DNA of 64,000 nt from assembly GCF_030814415.1 (NCBI RefSeq), contig NZ_JAUSVB010000002.1, forward strand, positions 682,001 through 746,000, read 5' to 3'. The notes under the pieces are model-generated. The model had not been told where the DNA came from, made no database searches, and saw only the letters and a program-made list of their open reading frames with translations. The position numbers and the translations under genes are program-made. The stretch is from Cellulomonas humilata. Lineage in GTDB: Bacteria; Actinomycetota; Actinomycetes; Actinomycetales; Cellulomonadaceae. The number at the start of each line of letters is the position of its first letter. Within the stretch, counting starts at the first letter, position 1. Of the stretch, positions 34,454-41,635 are shown piece after piece.

Positions 34454-37400
34454 TCAGTACGTCACGTCCTGCGAGCGACGTCGGATCGTCGTCACCTCGT
34501 CGCGCTGGTTGCCCGTCGGGCCCAGGTAGTTGAAGGCGAACGACAGCTGCGCGTACCCGCCGATCAGGTGCGACGGCTTGAGCAGGACGCGGGTCAGCGA
34601 GTTGTGGATGCCGCCGCGCAGGCCCGAGGTCTCGGACCGCGGGACATCCACGGTGCGGTCCTTGGCGTGGTACATGAAGACCGTGCCGGCGGGCATCCGG
34701 TGGCTGACGATCGCGCGGGCGACGACGACCCCGTTGCGGTTGTAGGCCTCGATCCACTCGTTGTCGCGGACGCCGATCGTCGTGGCGTCCTGCGGGGACA
34801 TCCAGATCGTCGGGCCGCCGCGCGACAGCGAGAGCATGAACAGGTTGTCCTGGTACTCCGAGTGGATCGACCACTTCGAGTGCGGAGTCAGGTAGCGCAC
34901 GGTGACCTCGGCGTGGCCCTCGGACCCGGGGGTGCCTGACGGGTCCGTCGAACCCAGGCGCCGGTCCCCGAAGAGCCGGCCGAGGTCCAGCGGAGGCCGG
35001 TACACCGGCAGGTTCTCGCCGAGCTCGCTCATCCAGTCGTGGTCGAGGAAGAAGTGCTGCCGGCCCGTGAGGGTGTGCCACGGCTTGAGCTGCTCGACGT
35101 TGATCGCGAAGGCCGTGTAGCGGCGGCCGCCGTGCTCCGAGCCGGACCACTCGGGCGACGTGATGACGGGCACGGGACGCGCCTGCACGTCGGGGAACGT
35201 GATGCGCTTGCCCTCGTGCTCGCGCGCGAGCCACGCGAGCTCGGTGCCCGACTGCTTCTCGACGTCCTCGAACCCCTGCACCGCGAGGCGACCGTTCGTC
35301 GTGCCCGACAGCGCGAGGATCGTCTCGCAGACGTGCTGGGCGGTCGCGAGCCGGGGTCGGCCCGCGGCGGGTCCGTCGGTGACGACCCCGTTGAGCCGGC
35401 CGAGCTCGGCGACCTCCTTGTCGGGCATGAACTTCACGCCCTTGGTCACCATGCCGGCGGTCGCGGTCAGCGGGCCGAGCGACGTGAGCCGGTCGGCCAG
35501 CGCGGTGTAGTCCCGCTCGACGACCACGAGCTTGGGCATCGTCACGCCGGGGATCAGGTCCTCGACCGCGTCGACGGTGCCGTGCGGGACGGTCATCTCG
35601 TCCGGGGTGTCGTGCATGAGCGGCACCGCCACGAGGTCCTCGCGCTTGCCGAGGTGCCCGACGGCGAGCGTCGAGACCGCCTTCGCGAGCGTGACGAAGA
35701 TGTCGAAGTCCGTGCGGGTCTGCCACGGCGGGGCGATGGCCGGGTTGAACGAGTGCACGAACGGGTGCATGTCCGTCGTCGACAGGTCGTGCTTCTCGTA
35801 CCAGGTCGCCGCGGGCAGCACGACGTCGGAGAACAGCGTGGTCGACGTCATGCGGAAGTCGCTGGTGACCAGCAGGTCGAGCTTGCCGCGCGGCGCCTCG
35901 TCGTGCCAGGTCACGGAGGCCGGGCGACGGTCGGGGCCGGACTCCTCGGCCATGACGGCCGAGTCCGTGCCGAGCAGGTGGCGCAGGAAGTACTCGTTGC
36001 CCTTGCCCGACGAGCCGAGGATGTTGGCCCGCCAGACCGTCAGCACGCGCGGGAAGTTCACCGGGTCGTCGGGGTCCTCGACGGCGAACTTCAGCCGGCC
36101 CTCGCGGAGCTCGTCGACGACGTGCGCCGCCGGGTCCTTGCCTGCGGCGCGAGCCTCGTCGACCAGCTCGAGCGGGTTGCGGTTGAACGTCGGATAGCTG
36201 GGCATCCACCCGCGCTTCGCGGACTCGACGAGGCAGTCGGCGGTGGTCCGTCCCGCGAACAGGCCCTCGGCCAGCGGGGATGCGAGTGCGTCGGCGGGCA
36301 GGCCGTCGTAGCGCCACTGGTCGGTGGCGAGGTACCAGAACGCGGTGCCGATCATCTGCCGCGGCGGGCGGACCCAGTCGAGGCCGAACGCGTACTGCGC
36401 CCAGCCGGTGACGGGCCGGCACTTCTCCTGGCCGACGTAGTGCGCCCAGCCGCCGCCGTTGACGCCCTGGCAGCCGGTCATCGTGACGAGCGCGAGGAAC
36501 GTGCGGTAGATCGTGTCGGAGTGGAACCAGTGGTTGGTGCCGGCGCCCATGAGGATCATCGAGCGGCCGCCCGACGCCTCGGCGTTCTCGGCGAACTCCC
36601 GTCCGATGCGCTCGGCCGCCGCGGCCGGCACCCCGGTGATCTCCTCCTGCCACGCGGGCGTCCCGGGGGTGCTCGGGTCGTCGTAGCCGGTCGGCCAGGT
36701 GCCGGGCAGCCCGTCGCGACCGACGCCGTACTGAGCGAGGAGGAGGTCGAACACGGTGGTGACCAGCGCGTCGCCGATGCGGGTGACCGGCACGCCGCGG
36801 CGCACGACGCCGGCGCCGCCGGTGTGCTCACCGTCCGGCCCGTCGGCCGCGACGTCGAACCGCGGCAGGTCCACGGCGACGGCCGTCCTGTCGTGGGTGT
36901 CGAGGTCGGCGACGGACAGGACCGGCCGGATCGTGCCGAGGTCCAGGTTCCAGGAGCCCGCCTGCGCCGGGTCGAACCGGTGCCCGAGGGTCCCGTTCGG
37001 CACACGCGGCGAGCCGTCGACGTCGAGCACGACGGTCATGAACGCGGCGTCCCGACCGTGGGTGTCGCGCGGGATCCCGTCGGGTCCGGCGACCGGGCCG
37101 CCCAGCGCGTCGGCCGTGAGGAACTTGTCCGGTACCCACGCGTCCCCGCGCTGCCGCAGCGTGACCAGGTGGGTCGCGTCGGTGAACGTCGACATGTACT
37201 CGGCGAACCGCGCGGTGCGCCGCTCGACGAGGAACTCCCGCAGGATCACGTGCCCCATCGCGGTGGCCAGCGCACCGTCGGTGCCGGGGTGCGGCGCGAG
37301 CCACTCGTCGGCGAACTTCGTGTTGTCCGCGTAGTCGGGGGAGACCGTGACGACCTTCTGGCCGCGGTAGCGCGCCTCGGTCATGAAGTGCGCGTCGGGC

Positions 37401-38224
37401 GTGCGCGTCACCGGCACGTTCGAGCCCCACATCATGAGGTAGCTCGCGTTCCACCAGTCGGCCGACTCCGGGACGTCCGTCTGGTCGCCGAACACCTGCG
37501 GCGACGCGACGGGCAGGTCCGCGTACCAGTCGTAGAACGACAGCATCGTGCCGCCGAGCATCGAGACGAACCGCGCGCCCGAGCCGTGCGACACCATCGA
37601 CATCGCGGGGATCGGCGAGAACCCCGCGACGCGGTCCGGGCCGTACGTCTTGATGGTGTGCACGTGCGCCGCGGCGACGATCTCCGAGGCCTCGTCCCAG
37701 GTGGCGCGGATCAGCCCGCCCTTGCCGCGGGCCGACTTGTACGAGCGCGCCGTCTCGGGGTCGCCGGTGACCTCGGCCCAGGCGAGCACCGGGTCGCCCG
37801 TGCGCTCCTTGGCGGCGCGGTACGCCCGCAGCAGCGCACCGCGCACGTACGGGTACCGCACGCGGGTGGGCGAGTAGGTGTACCAGGAGAAGGCCGCGCC
37901 GCGCGGGCAGCCGCGGGGCTCGTACTCGGGGGAGTCCGGGCCGACCGACGGGTAGTCCGTCTGCTGGGTCTCCCACGTGATGATGCCGTCCTTGACGTAC
38001 ACCTTCCACGAGCACGACCCCGTGCAGTTCACGCCGTGCGTCGAGCGGACCACCTTGTCGTGGCTCCAGCGGTCCCGGTAGAAGGCGTCGCCCTCGCGCC
38101 CGCCCTCCAGGAACAGCGCACGCTTGTCCGGCGACATCGTGCCCGGCCGCAGGCGGGACCCGAGGCTCAGGAGCGCGTCGACGGCCGCGTTGTCGGTGCC
38201 GGGCTTGTCGGTGCGTGCGGTCAC
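34454..38224 (-). CDS. narG: Respiratory nitrate reductase alpha subunit (molybdenum)
   Basis: A 1256-residue catalytic subunit reducing nitrate to nitrite at Mo-bis-MGD on the cytoplasmic side. The N-terminal FS0 cluster ligands are HGVNCTGSCSW plus the later PRGCPRG. GDQTDVPE contains the expected Mo-ligand Asp, followed by MMWGSNVPVTRTPDAHF. No twin-arginine export signal with a cleavage site is evident. GTG 38224 is chosen for AAGGAGGCCGTC directly upstream; the open frame extends 130 codons further without support. Part of narKGHJI. Confidence 0.97.
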   Translation of the reverse strand: MTARTDKPGTDNAAVDALLSLGSRLRPGTMSPDKRALFLEGGREGDAFYRDRWSHDKVVRSTHGVNCTGSCSWKVYVKDGIITWETQQTDYPSVGPDSPEYEPRGCPRGAAFSWYTYSPTRVRYPYVRGALLRAYRAAKERTGDPVLAWAEVTGDPETARSYKSARGKGGLIRATWDEASEIVAAAHVHTIKTYGPDRVAGFSPIPAMSMVSHGSGARFVSMLGGTMLSFYDWYADLPVASPQVFGDQTDVPESADWWNASYLMMWGSNVPVTRTPDAHFMTEARYRGQKVVTVSPDYADNTKFADEWLAPHPGTDGALATAMGHVILREFLVERRTARFAEYMSTFTDATHLVTLRQRGDAWVPDKFLTADALGGPVAGPDGIPRDTHGRDAAFMTVVLDVDGSPRVPNGTLGHRFDPAQAGSWNLDLGTIRPVLSVADLDTHDRTAVAVDLPRFDVAADGPDGEHTGGAGVVRRGVPVTRIGDALVTTVFDLLLAQYGVGRDGLPGTWPTGYDDPSTPGTPAWQEEITGVPAAAAERIGREFAENAEASGGRSMILMGAGTNHWFHSDTIYRTFLALVTMTGCQGVNGGGWAHYVGQEKCRPVTGWAQYAFGLDWVRPPRQMIGTAFWYLATDQWRYDGLPADALASPLAEGLFAGRTTADCLVESAKRGWMPSYPTFNRNPLELVDEARAAGKDPAAHVVDELREGRLKFAVEDPDDPVNFPRVLTVWRANILGSSGKGNEYFLRHLLGTDSAVMAEESGPDRRPASVTWHDEAPRGKLDLLVTSDFRMTSTTLFSDVVLPAATWYEKHDLSTTDMHPFVHSFNPAIAPPWQTRTDFDIFVTLAKAVSTLAVGHLGKREDLVAVPLMHDTPDEMTVPHGTVDAVEDLIPGVTMPKLVVVERDYTALADRLTSLGPLTATAGMVTKGVKFMPDKEVAELGRLNGVVTDGPAAGRPRLATAQHVCETILALSGTTNGRLAVQGFEDVEKQSGTELAWLAREHEGKRITFPDVQARPVPVITSPEWSGSEHGGRRYTAFAINVEQLKPWHTLTGRQHFFLDHDWMSELGENLPVYRPPLDLGRLFGDRRLGSTDPSGTPGSEGHAEVTVRYLTPHSKWSIHSEYQDNLFMLSLSRGGPTIWMSPQDATTIGVRDNEWIEAYNRNGVVVARAIVSHRMPAGTVFMYHAKDRTVDVPRSETSGLRGGIHNSLTRVLLKPSHLIGGYAQLSFAFNYLGPTGNQRDEVTTIRRRSQDVTY

Positions 38225-38235
38225 GACGGCCTCCT

Positions 38236-39543
38236 TCAGCTGGGGCGGGGTGCGCCGGGGCGGGCGTACTGGCGCCACACCAGGAGGGTGCAGAGCGCGA
38301 AGTACACGGCGGCCCCGATGAAGAACGCCTGGGGTGCGACGAGCGAGAGCCCGACGCCGACGAGGAACGGACCGAAGGCCGCGATGGCGGAGGTGAACCC
38401 GATGACGCCGCCCGCGCGGCGGCGCTCGAAGATCATCGGCATCTGCTTGAACGTGCCGGCGTTCCCGATGCCGGCGAACGTGAAGATCGCGAGCATGCCG
38501 CCGAGGAACAGCCCGAACGTGCTGGTGTCGGTCGGTGCCAGGAAGAAGGCCGTGAACACCGTCGCTGCCGTCATGCCGATGCCGGCGACGAGCGACCAGA
38601 CCGCGCCGCCGTAGCGGTCGCACAGGGGACCCCAGGCGGCCCGCGTGATCGAGCCCAGCAGCGGGCCCAGGAAGACGTACTTCAGCGGGTCGGGAGCGCC
38701 CTCCATGCCCTCGTACATGTTCTTGATGAGCAGACCGAGCTGGGCCGCGAAGCCGGAGAAGGCGCCGAACGTCATGAGGTAGACGGCCGTCATGTACCAG
38801 GTGTGCTTCTCGTTGAAGATGTCGAGCTGCTCACGGAAGTTCGCCGTGACCGGGACGCGGCGGAGCCACACGGCGGCGAGCACCATGCCGAGCAGCACCC
38901 ACGGGATGAGCACCAGGCCGGCGTTGTGCAGCCAGATCGAGGAGCCGTCGGCACGCTGCTGCGGGGTGAGCGCGGCGGTGCCGAGCAGGCCGAAGCCCAC
39001 GACCCACGGCACGAGCAGCTGGATGAGGCTGACGCCGAAGTTGCCGATCCCGGCCTGCAGGCCCAGCGCGGTACCCGCCATGCGGCGCGGGAAGAAGTAG
39101 CTGGTCGAGGGCATGAACCCCGCGAACGCACCGCCACCGACGCCCGACGCCGCAGCCAGGAGCAGCAGCACCGTGTAGGACGTGCCCGGGTCGCGCACGG
39201 CGAGCACCCAGCCCACCATCGGCAGCAGGAGCAGCGTGGCCGAGCCGCCGACCAGGGTGCGGGTGCCGACGACCGGGGGCAGGAACATGTAGACGAGCCG
39301 CGAGAGCCCGGCAGCCAGCCCGGGGATCGCCACGAGCCAGTAGAGCTGGCCGGTCGTCAGGTCGTACCCGATGTCGTTGAGCCGCGGCGCGATCGCGCTG
39401 ACGAGGTACCAGACGCAGAACGCCAGCGTCAGGTTGTACGTCGTGATCCACAGCGTGCGCCAGGCCAGCCGCCGGTCCCACGTCGACTCGTTCTCCGGGT
39501 CCCAGTGCGACAGATCGGGTCCGCGCAGGGTGAGGGTGGGCAT
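38236..39543 (-). CDS. narK: Nitrate/nitrite MFS transporter
   Basis: A 435-residue 12-helix major facilitator of the NarK family. The two nitrate-signature regions are present: ASGVGGGAFAGFMPSTSYFF and AGIGNAGTFKQMPMIF. It starts after GGGAGGTCCCG and lies 11 bp before narG. As a single-domain form next to narG it probably exchanges nitrate for nitrite, or imports nitrate with protons. Confidence 0.94.
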   Translation of the reverse strand: MPTLTLRGPDLSHWDPENESTWDRRLAWRTLWITTYNLTLAFCVWYLVSAIAPRLNDIGYDLTTGQLYWLVAIPGLAAGLSRLVYMFLPPVVGTRTLVGGSATLLLLPMVGWVLAVRDPGTSYTVLLLLAAASGVGGGAFAGFMPSTSYFFPRRMAGTALGLQAGIGNFGVSLIQLLVPWVVGFGLLGTAALTPQQRADGSSIWLHNAGLVLIPWVLLGMVLAAVWLRRVPVTANFREQLDIFNEKHTWYMTAVYLMTFGAFSGFAAQLGLLIKNMYEGMEGAPDPLKYVFLGPLLGSITRAAWGPLCDRYGGAVWSLVAGIGMTAATVFTAFFLAPTDTSTFGLFLGGMLAIFTFAGIGNAGTFKQMPMIFERRRAGGVIGFTSAIAAFGPFLVGVGLSLVAPQAFFIGAAVYFALCTLLVWRQYARPGAPRPS

Positions 39544-39631
39544 CGGGACCTCCCGCGGTCATCCGTTCCGTGAGCCCGTCGTCGGGTTCACGGCGAGCAT
39601 GTCCGCGGGGTCCGAGCCGTGCGCTCGAAAG

Positions 39632-39643
39632 AACCGTGGAAAA
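39632..39643 (-). promoter_or_regulatory. Shared motif TTTTCCACGGTT in the narK promoter region
   Basis: Read on minus, TTTTCCACGGTT lies about 90 bp before narK. Its 10-mer TTTCCACGGT recurs at 40390-40399, upstream of the regulator gene. It is a candidate binding site for that regulator. Confidence 0.4.
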
Positions 39644-39653
39644 TCCGATCGGC

Positions 39654-40379
39654 TCACAGCGGCTCGCTCCGACCCTCGACGTCGTCGCGGCGCAGCTGCA
39701 GGACGCAGTGCTCGGGCCCGACGAACGGCAGCAGCTCGCGGGCCGCGACGGGTCCGGGGACGGCGTCGAGCACGCCCTGCGCGAGACCGAGGTGCACGTT
39801 GCAGACGACCTCGGGGCGCGCCTTCGCCAGGTCGAGGAACGGGCAGCGGTACAGGTGGAACGCCAGCTGCGACCGGTCGAGCTCCGGGTCGAAGCCGAGC
39901 CGCTCCAGGTGACCCTCGAGCGCGTCGAGCTGGCGGTCGACACCGACGGTGCCGGTCGAGGCGGTCACCGGCGGCAGGTCACGGTCGATCACCATCGCCC
40001 GGCCGGCCGCCCGTGCGGCGGACGACGGCGAGGACACCGAGCGCCCGTACCCGTCGAGCAGGGCACGTGTGAGGGCGACCCGCGCGATCGACTCCTCGAT
40101 CCGGCTCTGCGCACGCGGGTCGGTGCGCAGGTCGTGCGCCGACACCGCGCGGTACACCATCCGCGGACGCCCCCGCACGGTGCGCCGTTCGGGGGCGCGC
40201 TGCGCGAACCCGTCGCTGACGAGCCGCTGGAGGTGCTCGCGCGTGGTGTTCTCGTGCAGTCCGGTCGCCACCGCGAGCTCGCCGATCGTGTGCTCGCCAC
40301 CGTCCTGCAGCAGGTGCAGCAGGTCGACGCGGCTGCCCGAGGCGAGCGTGCGTGCGGCCGGGGTGCGGCGGATGGACAT
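39654..40379 (-). CDS. HTH regulator with C-terminal Cys-cluster domain, upstream of nar genes
   Basis: A 241-residue regulator. An N-terminal winged HTH (HTIGELAVATGLHENTTREH, then LVSDGFAQR with the wing RRTVRGRPRMVYR) is followed by a domain with C179-x13-C193 (RCPFLDLAKARPEVVC) and C225 (PEHCVLQL). This pattern resembles SufR-type Fe-S regulators. It is the gene directly before narK, on the same strand with a 110-bp gap. A redox- or NO-sensing repressor role, like that of corynebacterial ArnR, is inferred. An AATACT box six bases before ATG 40379 suggests leaderless expression. Confidence 0.82.
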   Translation of the reverse strand: MSIRRTPAARTLASGSRVDLLHLLQDGGEHTIGELAVATGLHENTTREHLQRLVSDGFAQRAPERRTVRGRPRMVYRAVSAHDLRTDPRAQSRIEESIARVALTRALLDGYGRSVSSPSSAARAAGRAMVIDRDLPPVTASTGTVGVDRQLDALEGHLERLGFDPELDRSQLAFHLYRCPFLDLAKARPEVVCNVHLGLAQGVLDAVPGPVAARELLPFVGPEHCVLQLRRDDVEGRSEPL

Positions 40380-40389
40380 GCGACGAGTA

Positions 40390-40399
40390 TTTCCACGGT
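40390..40399 (+). promoter_or_regulatory. Shared motif TTTCCACGGT upstream of the regulator
   Basis: Overlaps and lies just upstream of the probable -10 box of the regulator gene, and partly forms CCAC-N5-GTGG. Same 10-mer as at 39632-39643. Confidence 0.4.
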
Positions 40400-40473
40400 C
40401 AGTGGCGTGCGGATGGGTCGGAGGTCCCGTCGTGCGGGACGTTCGTCCCGGGACGACGCGAGGCGTGGATAAC

Positions 40474-40479
40474 TAGCGT
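40474..40479 (+). promoter_or_regulatory. -10 box TAGCGT before the NnrS-like gene
   Basis: TAGCGT followed by seven bases and GTG 40487. This promoter would drive the two-gene nitrite reductase operon, divergent from the regulator. Confidence 0.5.
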
Positions 40480-40486
40480 CGGAGCC

Positions 40487-41635
40487 GTGCAAAACCCTCG
40501 CGGCACGGGCCGTCCACCGCTGCGGCTCGTGCTGCTCGCACCCGCCGGGCTCGCCATGCTCGCGGGTCTCGACGGGGCTCTCCTGCTGCTGGGCGTCCCC
40601 GCGCCGATCCGGCTCGACCGGCTCGCCGACGTGCACGGGCAGCTCATGGTCCTCGGCGTCGTCGGCACCCTCGTCGCGCTGGAGCGGGCCGTCGCGGTGC
40701 GTCGGCGCCTCGCCTTCTCCTCGCCGCTGCTGCTCGCGGCCGGCTCGCTCGCGCTGCTGAGCACCGCGCCTCTCGCCGTCGGCCACGCGCTGCACCTCGC
40801 CGGGACCGTCGCCCTCGTCGGGACGTACGTCGTCGTGTGGCGCCGGCAGCCGGCGCCCGCGATCGCGGTGCAGGGCGCGGGCGCCGCCGCGGCCGTCGGG
40901 TCGGCGCTGCTGCTCCTCGCGGGGGTGCCGGTCCCCGTCGTCACACCGTGGTTCGTCGCGTTCCTCGTCCTCACGGTGGTCGGAGAGCGCGTCGAGCTCA
41001 TGCGCGTCGCCGCGCCGCCCGCGTCGGTCCGCGCGGGGATCGTCGTCGCCGGGCTCGCGCTGCTCCTGGGGTCGGCCATCGCCCTCCTGCACCCGCGGGC
41101 CGGCGGTGCCGTGCTCGGCCTGGCGCTCGTCTCGCTCGCGGTCCTCCTCGCGCGCCACGACGTGGCCCGTCGGACGGTCCGCAGCACAGGTCTCCCGCGC
41201 TTCATGGCGCTCGCGATGGTCGCGGGGTTCGCGTGGCTGGCCGTCGCGGGAGGGGTGTGGCTGCTCGGCGGTGCGGTGACCGACGGACGCGCTTACGACG
41301 CCGTGCTGCACGCCGTGTTCCTCGGGTTCGTCATGTCGATGGTGATGGCGCACGCGCCCGTGATCCTGCCCGCCGTGCTGCGGCGGCCGCTGCCGTACCG
41401 GCCGGTGATGCTCGCCCCGCTGATCCTGCTGCACCTCTCGCTCGCCTTCCGGCTCGTCGTCGGGGACGGCTGGGGGAGCGTCGCCGCGGTCCGCGTGGGC
41501 GGCGTCGCGAACGTCGTGGCCGTCCTGGCGTTCCTCGCGGTGGCGGTGTGGAGCGTCGCCGTCGGGCCGCCGGCCCGTCCGCCGGACGCCGCCGTGCGGG
41601 TCGGACCCCTGGTCCGCGAGGCGGCGCTGCGATGA
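40487..41635 (+). CDS. Polytopic NnrS-like / heme-copper-like membrane protein
   Basis: A 382-residue protein with about eleven transmembrane helices. Conserved-looking histidines sit inside helices: ADVHGQLMVLGVVG, VGHALHLAGTVALV, and YDAVLHAVFLGFVMSMVMAH followed by APVILPAVLRRPLPYRP. The last segment resembles NnrS, a heme/copper membrane protein of denitrifiers that protects against NO. The start has the TAGCGT box and a weak GGAG. ATGA coupling to the nitrite reductase fusion indicates a shared task, such as electron delivery or NO handling. Family assignment is tentative. Confidence 0.7.
   Translation: MQNPRGTGRPPLRLVLLAPAGLAMLAGLDGALLLLGVPAPIRLDRLADVHGQLMVLGVVGTLVALERAVAVRRRLAFSSPLLLAAGSLALLSTAPLAVGHALHLAGTVALVGTYVVVWRRQPAPAIAVQGAGAAAAVGSALLLLAGVPVPVVTPWFVAFLVLTVVGERVELMRVAAPPASVRAGIVVAGLALLLGSAIALLHPRAGGAVLGLALVSLAVLLARHDVARRTVRSTGLPRFMALAMVAGFAWLAVAGGVWLLGGAVTDGRAYDAVLHAVFLGFVMSMVMAHAPVILPAVLRRPLPYRPVMLAPLILLHLSLAFRLVVGDGWGSVAAVRVGGVANVVAVLAFLAVAVWSVAVGPPARPPDAAVRVGPLVREAALR

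Noticed and set aside
34437..38623. Very long open frames on both strands across narG (e.g. 35039-38614 plus, 34437-36653 minus)
   Set aside because: They are GC-driven shadows of narG: Arg/Pro/Ala-rich or low-complexity, without ribosome sites or family motifs, while the narG frame has complete enzyme motifs.
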